DNA of 64,000 nucleotides from DASYKT01 sp963718105. Its GTDB lineage: Bacteria > Acidobacteriota > Blastocatellia > Pyrinomonadales > Pyrinomonadaceae. The DNA lies in assembly GCA_963718105.1 (NCBI GenBank), contig OY970352.1, forward strand, positions 1,798,001 through 1,862,000. The letters are read 5' to 3'. The notes under the pieces were generated by a model. It was given only the letters and a program-made list of their open reading frames with translations. It was not told the DNA's origin and made no database searches. Position numbers and translations under genes: made by a program. Below are positions 44,254 through 52,979 of this stretch, piece by piece (within the stretch, counting starts at the first letter, position 1; each line of letters starts with the position of its first letter).

Positions 44254-46905
44254 CTACTGATTTGCTTCACTCTCTTGTATGTCGGCAAACATTTGTGCCG
44301 TCCACTTACTGCGCGGGTAACGGGCCTTTAGAATATCGCCGGCTTTTTTCCGAGTCTCTTCGCTGGTGTTGCCGCAGCTATATTTGATCCACTGGTTTCC
44401 CTGGAAGATCAGATAGAGGGCTTCGGGCAGGCGTTTATCGGGCACGCCGGTGCTTGCCCATTTGAGCACCCGCCCGCTCAGATAGCTCAAGCCGTCTTCG
44501 ATCTTTTTCAGCGAAGCTTTTTGCGTCCGGGCCTGATCGCTTTGCAGGCGGGTCAGGAAAGGCGGGTTAAACGTCGCGGTCGGGATCTCATTTCCATGAT
44601 TGTCATACGTGTAATCATATTGCTCGCACCACCAGCGCTCGTCCTGCCACATATCTATATCCGGCACGGTTTCAGGCTCGAACCCCGTTTGCAGATAAGG
44701 AGACAGATCGCCGTTCTTGAGCAATAGATAGAGCCCGGCGGTTTCCCGCTCGGCCGGGGTTTTAGCCGTGGTGTAGGCCGTCATAAAGGGCGCGATCTCA
44801 GGTTTGACGGCGACCACTTGCGGGGCGACGGCGAGCGCTGTTTTTTCATCTTTAAGCAGATAGGCGCGCGTCCAGATAGTAAGCACCATCCGGCGTTTGA
44901 GATAATCGGGTATTTCAGGCTTGCCGAGCACCTCGATCATCATCGAAGTAGGAAAATTGCTGTTGATGATACCGGCCACTTCATCATCGAAAAACTGGCG
45001 GTCCTGCCACAGTCTTTTCGCGGCGAATTCATTTTCGATGCCCAGATCGTATTCCGCCTGCGATTTCTCTTCATACTCGGCGTTGTACCAGCTTTTTTGC
45101 TCGGCGATTATCTCGTCGATCGTGCGGGCGGTGTCGTCGTCATAACTAAAACCGAATGGCCGCCGGGTCGCCGCCGCTAGAAATTCGCTCAAGGTTTCCG
45201 ACACCTTCATACGCTGCTGCATAAAGAGGTTTCGCGTAGAGATCGGCATGTCGCCGGATTCGTCCAATACTTTGGCGAGGATCTTTCTCGCTTCAGCTTT
45301 ATTGTTTTGCTCGATCAATATCTTGGCCTGGTGATAAGCGATCGTATAATACGCAGGCGAAGACGGGCTGACTTCCTTTGCCGCGTCCAGCAGCTCTCTG
45401 AACCCGCTTAAATTCGGTTTGGTCTTGGCCATTGCCGTCATCAGCCACATCTGGGAACCGGTCTGTTTCCAGCGGTCGAAGGCGTGCAGATAAGCTTCGT
45501 CATTCTGTATCTGAAAGGTAAAGATCCATTCGGTCAGTTCATCGTCGCCCAGATAAGAGGGAAGTATCGAAAGCGAAGATTCCTCCGAGCCGTAATAGCC
45601 TCCCTTATAACCGTCGGCAGACTGGTATGTCGGTTGTGCGGCGACATTGACCATCGCGTTAGAGGAATTCGACGCTTCTCTTGCCGCGGGTACAGCGGCG
45701 TTCATCGCGGCGTTCGCAGCGTTCATAGCGTTCATCCTGAGAACTTCCGCTTCCTCTCGCGGCATAGTTGCGTTCGTGTTCGCAATTCCGCCCTTCCATA
45801 TTGGTGCAGCATTCAGCGCGTTCGTATTGGAATTAGGGTCGGCGGGCGGCTTAAGGGCCTCCTTGCGATCTTCTTCTTTTTTCAGCGCTTCGCTTTCCAG
45901 TTGGTCCAGCAGCCAGGTGTAATCGATCAGGTCCTGCCGCAATTCCGCAGGATCGTTCTGGAAAGGAAGTTTCTGCGCCAGTTCGCGTTCGCGCTCTTCC
46001 GGGTGAATGCGGAATTTGACCAGGTTGAGCAGCCGCCGCGCGTCGTTGTTGTAGGTGGTGGCGCGGCCGATCAGTTGGTTCAGGTATTCCTCGGCTTCGC
46101 TGTTGTTCTTCAAAGCGGGAACTTCGTCCGCCAGGCTGGCGCGGCGAACCAGCGTTCGCGCCACCAGGTAATCGGCGACTTCGCGCCACGGGGAATCGCC
46201 GTCGGCGGCTATGGCTTCAAAACGCTTGCGGGCCTCTTCATAATCCGTCGAGTAAAACGCGCGGGCGGCAAACTGGTAATCGCGGTCTTTGCGCAGCCAA
46301 TCGGGCGCTTCAGTGCCCAGGTCTTTCAGGTCTGACTTGCCGCCGGCGCAGTTGGTAAAAACCTGGTCCTGCCCGGTAAGCCACTCCTTTACGTCCTTAC
46401 TATCGCTGCCGTAACTTAAAGCGCGGTCGTCCAGAGTTTTCGCCGCCACTTCAAAAGCATTTTTCGAACAGTTGGGAAAAAAGTCGTAGCTGTCGCCGTA
46501 TTTTCTTTCGGTGTAGATATCCGGAGTTTTTTCGCTGTCACCCACAACGCTTTTTCTTGCCTTGATCCACAATTCCACCGCTTCGCTCATCGAGTGCTCC
46601 TTCGGCTCGGTGCGGTTGAATTGCGCTTCCCAGGTTTCGATCAATGCCTGCTGTTCGAGCGGGCTAAAACCTGAGCCGTTCAAATAGCGATACGCGGCAA
46701 ACAGCACAGAGCGGCGATAATCCGGTTTGATAATGCCCAGTTTCCCCGAGGCGAAATCCGTCCACGGCCGCTCCGGCGCGTAGGTGTAATCAAAGACCGG
46801 TGTCAGGTACGACGGGCCGCAGGCCTGTACCGTCTGTTGCAGAAAATTGATCTGCAAAACTGTCAGAAGAACGAGGCTGATGACGATGCGGAAAAGATGT
46901 TTCAT
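44254..46905 (-). CDS. Large exported protein of unknown function
   Basis: 883 residues. The signal peptide is about 1-28 (ends VQA, then CGPSYLTPVF). The protein is largely helical, with TPR-like stretches (around 215-260 and 480-560). A low-complexity region near 365-425 is rich in Asn, Ala and Met (NAMNAANAAMNAA). YDYTYDNHGNEIPTATFNPPF is conserved-looking near 780-800. I recognise no named domain. Large CGP-starting exported proteins of this kind occur in Acidobacteriota and Bacteroidota, possibly surface-associated. Orphan context, with repeats on both sides. Confidence 0.72.
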   Translation of the reverse strand: MKHLFRIVISLVLLTVLQINFLQQTVQACGPSYLTPVFDYTYAPERPWTDFASGKLGIIKPDYRRSVLFAAYRYLNGSGFSPLEQQALIETWEAQFNRTEPKEHSMSEAVELWIKARKSVVGDSEKTPDIYTERKYGDSYDFFPNCSKNAFEVAAKTLDDRALSYGSDSKDVKEWLTGQDQVFTNCAGGKSDLKDLGTEAPDWLRKDRDYQFAARAFYSTDYEEARKRFEAIAADGDSPWREVADYLVARTLVRRASLADEVPALKNNSEAEEYLNQLIGRATTYNNDARRLLNLVKFRIHPEERERELAQKLPFQNDPAELRQDLIDYTWLLDQLESEALKKEEDRKEALKPPADPNSNTNALNAAPIWKGGIANTNATMPREEAEVLRMNAMNAANAAMNAAVPAAREASNSSNAMVNVAAQPTYQSADGYKGGYYGSEESSLSILPSYLGDDELTEWIFTFQIQNDEAYLHAFDRWKQTGSQMWLMTAMAKTKPNLSGFRELLDAAKEVSPSSPAYYTIAYHQAKILIEQNNKAEARKILAKVLDESGDMPISTRNLFMQQRMKVSETLSEFLAAATRRPFGFSYDDDTARTIDEIIAEQKSWYNAEYEEKSQAEYDLGIENEFAAKRLWQDRQFFDDEVAGIINSNFPTSMMIEVLGKPEIPDYLKRRMVLTIWTRAYLLKDEKTALAVAPQVVAVKPEIAPFMTAYTTAKTPAERETAGLYLLLKNGDLSPYLQTGFEPETVPDIDMWQDERWWCEQYDYTYDNHGNEIPTATFNPPFLTRLQSDQARTQKASLKKIEDGLSYLSGRVLKWASTGVPDKRLPEALYLIFQGNQWIKYSCGNTSEETRKKAGDILKARYPRSKWTAQMFADIQESEANQ

Positions 46906-47001
46906 ACTTTTATTATTAGCTGCTCATGGCTTTGCCCATAAAGTCTGATTTGCTTATAAACTGCTCATATTTACAAAAGCAGATAAATTAAATAGTGCAG
47001 T

Positions 47002-47123
47002 AAACCTGGGAGCGCCGGCATCTTGCCGGCAAGCGCGGCTTGCTCGCGCTAATTGGCGCAGATCAAAGGCTTTTTAGATCGCTTACGCGATCTTTGCCGG
47101 CAAGATGCCGGCGCTCCCAGGTA
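47002..47123. repeat. Family B repeat
   Basis: Outer arms CCTGGGAGCGC and GCGCTCCCAGG. The inner hairpins on both sides are CCGGC around ATCTT or AAGAT. The centre holds GCGCGGCTTGCTCGCGC and TAGATCGCTTACGCGATC palindromes. Confidence 0.9.
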
Positions 47124-47160
47124 AAGCCGGTCACTGCGTTTCTAAGGTACTGACTCCGAT
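47124..47160. repeat. Single arm of a family A repeat, joined to a family B element
   Basis: GCCGGTCACTGCG...GGTACTGACTCCG is the right arm of family A with TTCTAA in place of TTCCC. It forms the 3' end of the DUF3142 gene. Confidence 0.7.
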
Positions 47161-47945
47161 TCAATGATGCCAAGATCGCTTTTTTTCCAGGCGCGGTCGT
47201 TAAAGAAATATATCCGGCGGCCGGCTGCCAGCTTTTTCTCGAACGGCTCATCGACCGAAAAACCGTAGCTTCGTTTGCAGAGCGGTTCCGTCCAATCCTT
47301 GCCGTTTGCCAGGAACGCCCTAATTGCATTTTCGTCGGCGCCCATGCGAAACGCCATAGGTACCGCTTCGTCAACCGGCAGCCCTTCGAGCCAGCTCTTG
47401 GATGCGCACCAGGAGGCCAGCGCCGTCATCGAAAGCGGCATTTCAGCGGGAAGCTTACTGCGCAGATCCGTCAGCAGTTCACGGTAGAACGCCCGTTCGG
47501 AAACCGCCGCGTCAAAATCTATCTGCACCGCGGAAACGTTTTTAAGCTCCAGGGTCTTTAAGATCGCCGCGACCGTCTTTTCTTTTTGCTCGCCGGAGAG
47601 TTTTGGTTTGCTCGGCTTGTTTGTCTCTACCCGCGTGACGGCGATCAGAAACGTTTCCGGATTTACCTTGAGCGGCTGTCGGCGCTGGTTGAGCTGGATA
47701 TCTTCATTGTTCAGCGTAATGGTCTGGGCCAGAAAGGCCACTCCATACTGTTTGCTGTCGATAAAACGCAGGTCTTCCTCACGCTCCCACGCCCAGAGGA
47801 TCTTGCGCGGCGAAACGCCATCAAGGCGGCCGGCGGCGGGCGTATTTGGGATCGTATTTGAAGAGGCCGTGCGGCAGCTTAAATTCGAAAAAAGTAATAA
47901 GGCGCAGAAAAAGACAAGCGCCGGTTTGGATAATGACTTGAACAT
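47142..47945 (-). CDS. DUF3142 family lipoprotein
   Basis: 267 residues from ATG 47945; an in-frame ATG at 47960 is also possible. The lipoprotein signal ends SNLSC. Motifs are LWAWEREEDLRFI, GVAFLAQTITL, RRQPLKVNPETFL, VQIDFDAAVSERAFYRELL and LASWCASKSW...DEAVPMAFRMG, all DUF3142. The domain resembles a glycoside-hydrolase-like barrel, but activity is unproven. The last three residues (SVP) and the stop come from a family A repeat arm. Confidence 0.8.
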   Translation of the reverse strand: MFKSLSKPALVFFCALLLFSNLSCRTASSNTIPNTPAAGRLDGVSPRKILWAWEREEDLRFIDSKQYGVAFLAQTITLNNEDIQLNQRRQPLKVNPETFLIAVTRVETNKPSKPKLSGEQKEKTVAAILKTLELKNVSAVQIDFDAAVSERAFYRELLTDLRSKLPAEMPLSMTALASWCASKSWLEGLPVDEAVPMAFRMGADENAIRAFLANGKDWTEPLCKRSYGFSVDEPFEKKLAAGRRIYFFNDRAWKKSDLGIIESESVP

Positions 47946-48044
47946 GCGAAAAAACACCATATTCTGAACGGGGAGTGTATCTTTTTTTGCATAGTTTTAC
48001 CAGTGAATACCGGGAGAGTTTGATCACGGGGCTGTTGCAGCAAA

Positions 48045-48156
48045 ATGAGGTCAGTACCGGGAACGCAGTGACCGGCTCCGAGCGCGGCGAGCACCCCGCA
48101 GGCTTGAGTCCGGACAGACAACAAGCCGGTCACTACGTTCCCGGTACTGACTCCGT
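48045..48156. repeat. Family A inverted repeat
   Basis: Left arm TCAGTACCGGGAACG...GTGACCGGCT, right arm GCCGGTCACTACG...GGTACTGACTCCG, short central GGCGAGCACC region. It lies upstream of the ETF-QO gene. Confidence 0.9.
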
Positions 48157-48195
48157 CGCCATTCAGCCCTGTTATACAGACCCTGCATCTTTTGC

Positions 48196-48201
48196 TATAC
48201 T
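48196..48201 (+). promoter_or_regulatory. Candidate -10 box for the ETF-QO gene
   Basis: TATACT 45 bases before the start codon, with no clear -35 partner. Confidence 0.3.
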
Positions 48202-48245
48202 TTTATTTACTGAATGACCATTCATTTTAGCAAAGGGAACTCTTA

Positions 48246-49961
48246 ATGGCTGAACGCGAACAAATTCCGATGGACGTGGTATTCGTCGGCGCAGGCCCGG
48301 CAAATCTGGCGGCGGCACTGCATTTAAAGAAACTCATCAGGAACCACGACGATCTGGTCGACAAAGGTTTTGTCCAGGGCGGCAAGCTCAGCGAGCTGGA
48401 GATCGCCGTTATCGAAAAAGGCCCGGCCGTGGGCGCCCACATTCTTTCCGGCGCGGTGATGGACCCCAAAGGCATCGCCGAACTGATGCCGGATTTTATC
48501 GAGCAGGGCTGCCCGGTCGACAGCGAGGTAAAGACCGACGCCTTCTGGTATCTGACCGAAAACCGCGCCATCACGGCGCCGATCACCCCGCCGCCGCTAA
48601 AAAATCACGGCTACTATATGATCTCGCTTTCGCGCATGACCGAATGGCTGGCGGAAAAGTGCGAAGAGGCCGGCATTAATATTTTTCCCGAATTTCCCGG
48701 TGCTGATATTTTGTACGACGATCACAACCGCGTGATCGGTGTGCGCACCGGCGACAAAGGCATCGATAAGGAAGGCCACAAGAAACCGAATTTCGAGCCC
48801 GGCGTGGATATCTTGGCCAGGATCACCATCCTCGGCGAAGGCTCGCGCGGTTCGCTGGCAAAAAAAGTAATTCAGCGGCTGGGGCTCGATGTAGATAAAG
48901 AGCCGCAGGTTTTCAGCCTCGGTATTAAAGAATTATGGGAAGTTCCTGAAGGCAATTTTAAGGAAGGCCACGTCGTTCACACTCTGGGCTTTCCGTCCGA
49001 TACCAAGACCTACGGCGGCGGCTGGATATACGGATTCAAGAACAATATGGTCAGTATCGGCTACGTGACCGGGCTGGATTATCTCGATCCGCTGATAGAT
49101 CCGCACGCCGAGTTTCAGAAATATAAAACTCATCCGAAGATCGCCGAAATTCTCAAAGGCGGCAAGATGGTCAAGTACGGCGCGAAAACGATCGCTGCCG
49201 GCGGCTGGGATACGATGCCGCGGCTGTATGGCGACGGTGTGCTGCTGATCGGCGATTGCGCGGTTTTTTTGAACGGCCAGCGCATCAAGGGCATTCACAC
49301 CTCGATCAAGAGCGGAATGCTGGCGGCGGAAACCATCCTGGAGGCTTTTGCGCATGACGATTTCAGCGCCAACAGGCTGCATATTTTCGAGCGCAAGGTC
49401 AGCGAATCGTGGATCTATGACGAGCTCCACCCGGTGCGTAATTTTCACGCTTCATTTCAGCGCGGGCGCTGGTCGGCGCTGGTCAATGGGGGGCTGCAAT
49501 TTCTTTCCGGCGGGCGCGATTGGGGTATTTTCGATCACTCGACCCATGAGGCCGGGCATGAGCGCATTCGCCATCTCGAAGAATACGGCTACTCCGGGGA
49601 TGACATTGCTCAGCGCTATGGCGAAGACGCCAAATTCGACGGGGAACTGACCTTTAACAAGATCACGGACGTTTATCATGCCACCGTTGCGCACAGCGAA
49701 GACCAGCCGGCGCACCTGCACGTCCTCGACACGGATATCTGCGCGACAAAATGCGCGGAAGAATACGGCAATCCCTGTCAGCGCTTTTGCCCGGCGGCGG
49801 TCTATGAAATGGAAGAGAGTGCGAAAACGGGCAGGCGGGAATTAAAGATAAACTTTTCCAATTGCGTCCACTGCAAGACGTGCGACATTATGGACCCTTA
49901 CCAGATCATCAACTGGGTAACGCCCGAAGGCGGCGGCGGGCCGAACTATAAGGGAATGTAA
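48246..49961 (+). CDS. Electron transfer flavoprotein-ubiquinone oxidoreductase
   Basis: Membrane-associated FAD and 4Fe-4S enzyme that passes electrons from ETF to quinone in fatty- and amino-acid oxidation. It has N-terminal FAD-binding VVFVGAGPANLAAALHLKK, a VGAHILSGAVMDP segment, DCAVFLNGQRIKGIH with KSGMLAAETI, and a C-terminal ferredoxin-type domain with CQRFCPAAVYE and NCVHCKTCDIMDPYQIINW. 571 residues, close to other ETF-QOs. The etfA/etfB genes are not in the window. Confidence 0.95.
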   Translation: MAEREQIPMDVVFVGAGPANLAAALHLKKLIRNHDDLVDKGFVQGGKLSELEIAVIEKGPAVGAHILSGAVMDPKGIAELMPDFIEQGCPVDSEVKTDAFWYLTENRAITAPITPPPLKNHGYYMISLSRMTEWLAEKCEEAGINIFPEFPGADILYDDHNRVIGVRTGDKGIDKEGHKKPNFEPGVDILARITILGEGSRGSLAKKVIQRLGLDVDKEPQVFSLGIKELWEVPEGNFKEGHVVHTLGFPSDTKTYGGGWIYGFKNNMVSIGYVTGLDYLDPLIDPHAEFQKYKTHPKIAEILKGGKMVKYGAKTIAAGGWDTMPRLYGDGVLLIGDCAVFLNGQRIKGIHTSIKSGMLAAETILEAFAHDDFSANRLHIFERKVSESWIYDELHPVRNFHASFQRGRWSALVNGGLQFLSGGRDWGIFDHSTHEAGHERIRHLEEYGYSGDDIAQRYGEDAKFDGELTFNKITDVYHATVAHSEDQPAHLHVLDTDICATKCAEEYGNPCQRFCPAAVYEMEESAKTGRRELKINFSNCVHCKTCDIMDPYQIINWVTPEGGGGPNYKGM

Positions 49962-49983
49962 TTAGAAAAGACAGAAAGAACCC

Positions 49984-50194
49984 GGTCAGTTATAGAGCGT
50001 GTTTAGAAAAGGCGGAAACGCGACAGTTATGGAGCGTGTTTAGGAAAGGCGGAAACGCGACAGTTATGGAGCGTATTCTTTTTCGGAATTGAAAGTGTTA
50101 AACGTCGATTGGGGTCAGCAGACAGAAACGCGACAGTTATGGAGCGTGTTATCTCGAATGAAAACACGCTCCATAACTGTCGCGTTTCTGTCTG
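49984..50194. repeat. Family C repeat cluster: four direct units and one inverted
   Basis: AGTTATGGAGCGTG-containing units start at 49984 (partial), 50011, 50048 and 50121, with an inverted unit at 50164-50194. The last two form a long palindrome. Spacing is irregular and the spacers unrelated. It lies between convergent ETF-QO and rpoZ. Confidence 0.88.
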
Positions 50195-50199
50195 TTTTT

Positions 50200-50227
50200 T
50201 GCGGGCAGGGATGCCCGCGCTCCATAT
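50200..50227. repeat. Right half of a family B repeat
   Basis: CGGGC-AGGGAT-GCCCG hairpin plus GCGCTCCATAT directly after the family C cluster and touching the rpoZ stop codon. Confidence 0.7.
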
Positions 50228-50536
50228 CTAAACTTCTTCTTCCAAAAACTCAAAGGGAACTTTCTTTTCCTTGATCTCCTGGAGGGCTACAAAGGTGGCT
50301 TTGTGTTTGCGCGGGTCAACCCCCACACGAACGGTAGCGCCTTTCTGCAGTTGCTTGCTGCGCTGTGCCGCCAACAGGATCAAACGGTATTTCGAATCGA
50401 TATCGTGCATTACTTTTTCTTTTCCTTCTACTTCTTCAGAACTTTCCGGTTCCTCGATCTCAGCGATCTCGGTTTCTTTAGCTTTGGCCTTTTTAGTGGG
50501 TTTTGCTTCTACTTTTTTCTCGGCTTTTTTGGGCAT
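50228..50536 (-). CDS. rpoZ: DNA-directed RNA polymerase omega subunit
   Basis: Small polymerase subunit that helps assembly of beta-prime. The conserved omega core is DIDSKYRLILLAAQRSKQLQKGA (about 45-67), followed by VALQEIKEKKVPFEFLEEE. The first 42 residues are an unusual Lys/Ala/Glu-rich extension (MPKKAEKKVEAKPTKKAKAK). It is the last gene of a yicC-gmk-rpoZ arrangement, which is a conserved order in many bacteria and supports the call. Confidence 0.9.
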   Translation of the reverse strand: MPKKAEKKVEAKPTKKAKAKETEIAEIEEPESSEEVEGKEKVMHDIDSKYRLILLAAQRSKQLQKGATVRVGVDPRKHKATFVALQEIKEKKVPFEFLEEEV

Positions 50537-50563
50537 TGATCGCGCTCTCCGTAAATTAGTGTT

Positions 50564-51169
50564 TTAAAACGTTTTTAATACTTCCTGGATATTTTCTTCC
50601 TGCCTGTCTCGCCTGGCCCTTTCGGCCAATATCACTGCTTCCAATTCCTTAACGGCCTGTTCGACCTCATCATTTATTATTACGTAGTCGAATTCGGTAT
50701 ATCGCTCGACCTCGCCGCGCGAATTTTTCAGCCGCAGTTGAAGGGCATCCTCCCCTTCGGTGGCGCGGCTTTCCAGCCGATTTTTCAATACTTCGAATGA
50801 AGGCGGCAGAATAAAGACCGAAACGGCCTCCGGCGCTGCCTTTTTCACCAGTTCGGCGCCCTGGACATCGATCTCAAGGATAATGTCGGTGCCCTCGGCG
50901 GTTTCACGCTCAACCTGCCTGCGCGAGGTCCCGTAATAGTTGCCGTGAACGGTGGCGTGCTCCAGAAATTCACCCGAAGCGATCAAATTTTCAAATTCCG
51001 CCAGCGAAACAAAATTATAGTGCTTGCCGTCTTCCTCATCCTCACGCGGCGCGCGTGTGGTGAAAGAGACAGAATACCCGATTTGCGGCACAATTTCCAA
51101 TACACGCTGTATCAAAGTGCCTTTTCCGCCCCCGGACGGGGAGGAAATGATAAAGAGATTGCCTTTCAT
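50564..51169 (-). CDS. gmk: Guanylate kinase
   Basis: Phosphorylates GMP to GDP. The P-loop SSPSGGGKGT is at residues 9-18. Other motifs are SFTTRAPREDEEDGKHYNFV (GMP binding), GNYYGTSR and ILEIDVQGAE. Length 201 is normal. 27 bases separate it from rpoZ, and a family A repeat separates it from yicC. Confidence 0.97.
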   Translation of the reverse strand: MKGNLFIISSPSGGGKGTLIQRVLEIVPQIGYSVSFTTRAPREDEEDGKHYNFVSLAEFENLIASGEFLEHATVHGNYYGTSRRQVERETAEGTDIILEIDVQGAELVKKAAPEAVSVFILPPSFEVLKNRLESRATEGEDALQLRLKNSRGEVERYTEFDYVIINDEVEQAVKELEAVILAERARRDRQEENIQEVLKTF

Positions 51170-51188
51170 AAAATATGCTCGTTAGCCG

Positions 51189-51305
51189 ATGACGGGTCAG
51201 TACCGGGAACGCAGTGACCGGCTTCTTTTCTATACGGACTCAAAGCCCACGGATACTCTCGCTGCGCTCGGAGCCGGTCACTACGTTCCCGGTACTGACT
51301 CCGCT
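51189..51305. repeat. Family A inverted repeat inside the yicC-gmk-rpoZ order
   Basis: Left arm TCAGTACCGGGAACG...GTGACCGGC, right arm GCCGGTCACTACG...GGTACTGACTCCG. It interrupts an otherwise tight operon. Confidence 0.9.
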
Positions 51306-51331
51306 AATCACTAATCATTAACCGCTATACG

Positions 51332-52210
51332 TTACTCTACGTTTTGCACCTGCTCCCTTATCTTCTCGACCGCTGATTTTATCGCCAGCGAAGCCTCTTT
51401 AATGTTCATATTATTGGTTTTAGAGGCAATAGTGTTGGCTTCGCGGTTGAGCTCCTGGGTCAGGAAATCGAGCCGTTTGCCGACCTCTTTATCTTCGTCC
51501 ATGATCTTGCGGTACTGATCGATGTGAATTTTCAGCCGCGTGATCTCTTCGGAAATGTCGCCGCGATCGGCTAAAAAGGCGGCTTCCTGCGCCAGGCGCG
51601 CCTGGTCTATCTCGATCTCGGCGCCGGATTTAGCCATGATATCGCTGATCCGCTTCATCAGCCGGGTCTGGTATTCTTCGGTGACGGTAGCGGCTTCGCT
51701 TTCGATGCCCGGCAGCTTATCTTCGATCTCTTTCAGGCGGAAATTTAGCTCGCTTTTGAGCATTTCGCCCTCGTTTTCGCGCATTTTTTCCAGATCGTCC
51801 AGCGCCGCTTCGACCGCTTTTTCCACTCCGACAATAAATTCCTCGCCGATATCGTCCTTTTTCGGCTGCAGTACGCTCGGCAGCCGCGCGATCATATTCA
51901 GGTCGGGTTCACCGGTCAGCGAAAATTCTTCCTGTAATTGCTTAAGCGCAGCCAGGTAACCGCTGATAAGAGGACGGTTAAGCTCATAGCTTACCTCTGC
52001 GGCGCGCTCGTAGGTAAGATTTACATCCACTCGTCCGCGCGAGAGCCTGTTGCCGATCTGGCGCTTGATGGTCGCTTCCAGTTGGTTAAGCTCCTGCGAA
52101 AGCCGCAGGTTCACATCCAGAAAGCGGTTATTTACTGTTTTTAATTCGACGGTCACGGCAAAATCCTGTCCCATAAAAGCGCCGCGGCCAAATCCGGTCA
52201 TTGATTTCAT
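51332..52210 (-). CDS. yicC: YicC family endoribonuclease
   Basis: 292 residues. N-terminal MKSMTGFGRGAF and FLDVNLRLSQEL with SRGRVDVNLTYE, and C-terminal DKEVGKRLDFLTQELNREANTI...NNMNIKEASLAIKSAVEKIREQVQNVE are YicC signatures. YicC of E. coli acts as an RNase linked to small-RNA turnover. The gene precedes gmk and rpoZ as in many genomes. Its first bases overlap the stop of the PIN toxin gene, and a second, decayed copy of its 5' end lies at 52980-53067. Confidence 0.95.
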   Translation of the reverse strand: MKSMTGFGRGAFMGQDFAVTVELKTVNNRFLDVNLRLSQELNQLEATIKRQIGNRLSRGRVDVNLTYERAAEVSYELNRPLISGYLAALKQLQEEFSLTGEPDLNMIARLPSVLQPKKDDIGEEFIVGVEKAVEAALDDLEKMRENEGEMLKSELNFRLKEIEDKLPGIESEAATVTEEYQTRLMKRISDIMAKSGAEIEIDQARLAQEAAFLADRGDISEEITRLKIHIDQYRKIMDEDKEVGKRLDFLTQELNREANTIASKTNNMNIKEASLAIKSAVEKIREQVQNVE

Positions 52211-52689
52211 AATTTACTCGTGATTATCTCGTGGTCATTAGGGTTGATTACTTTAAACCCTTCGGAAATGGCGGCTGAATTTAACTCTTCATCCGCGCTG
52301 ACAAAAGTGGTTGGGGGTAGATTTAAACTGGACAGATCCTGGGACAGCGAGATAGCGCCGGCAAGCTGTATTGAATCATACCCTCGCAAAGCATGGCGTT
52401 CGGTTACAGCAACTGCAAGCTCTATCAATGAATTGTCTACGCCTATAGGACGGAAAGAGCTTACAAAGTCAGCTTTAAACTTTTGATAGGAACGCAGAGC
52501 CGGGTTGTCCAGGGTTTGATACATTTTCGACCTGCGGCTGAATGCCGAAACAACTTCTACCTTGGTGATCGAGACAACATAGATCGCATTTTGTGCGGTT
52601 TCGTTTAAAATATTTTGTACCCAGTTAGAACCTGTTTCGATGATATAGTTTTTTACCAGTGCGCTGCTGTCAAAAAAGTAAAATTCCAT
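52207..52689 (-). CDS. PIN-domain ribonuclease toxin (VapC-like)
   Basis: 160 residues from ATG 52689. Acidic PIN residues are visible: DSSALVK near the N-terminus, the KVEVVSAF glutamate, RGYDSIQLAGA and a C-terminal SADEELNSAA. These make the usual metal site of VapC-type RNases. The start overlaps the antitoxin stop (TGATG), and the stop lies within the duplicated yicC leader, so its last residues (SKL) come from yicC upstream sequence. Confidence 0.88.
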   Translation of the reverse strand: MEFYFFDSSALVKNYIIETGSNWVQNILNETAQNAIYVVSITKVEVVSAFSRRSKMYQTLDNPALRSYQKFKADFVSSFRPIGVDNSLIELAVAVTERHALRGYDSIQLAGAISLSQDLSSLNLPPTTFVSADEELNSAAISEGFKVINPNDHEIITSKL

Positions 52690-52955
52690 CAACGACGATC
52701 CTTTTTTATGTCTTCAGATAATGGGCCGCCTTGGATACTGTCGGGAACAAAATCTCCGATTCGTTCCGTTCGGGGAGGTTTGATCTCGCTGATCTTTCCT
52801 TTTGCAAACAAGACCCTCTGCAGGCGCTGATCATCGTCACTTTCTTCCGGTCCAGGGGCATTGTTCAGATCCTTTGAAAGCGCCTCCAGAACTTCCTTTT
52901 GCTGCGCCGCCGGAAGCTTATGTACCTCTTTGATAATGTCTTGCGGGTTCATCAT
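52689..52955 (-). CDS. Probable antitoxin of the PIN toxin
   Basis: 88 residues. Short helical N-terminus (PQDIIKEVHKLPAAQQKEVLEALSKDL), then an acidic linker and a basic C-terminus (PLSEDIKKDRR) that could wrap the toxin. I do not see a clear DNA-binding fold. It is called from the one-base coupling with the PIN gene, small size and order (antitoxin first). Confidence 0.72.
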   Translation of the reverse strand: MMNPQDIIKEVHKLPAAQQKEVLEALSKDLNNAPGPEESDDDQRLQRVLFAKGKISEIKPPRTERIGDFVPDSIQGGPLSEDIKKDRR

Positions 52956-52979
52956 ATTTTACCAAGTGGATTTTAGCAC

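Noticed and set aside
49984..50194. Regularly repeated units resembling a small CRISPR array
   Set aside because: Spacing is irregular, one unit is inverted, the same units occur at other loci, and there are no cas genes.
51189..51305. Insertion sequence between gmk and yicC
   Set aside because: Only about 117 bases with no transposase frame or target duplication; it fits family A.
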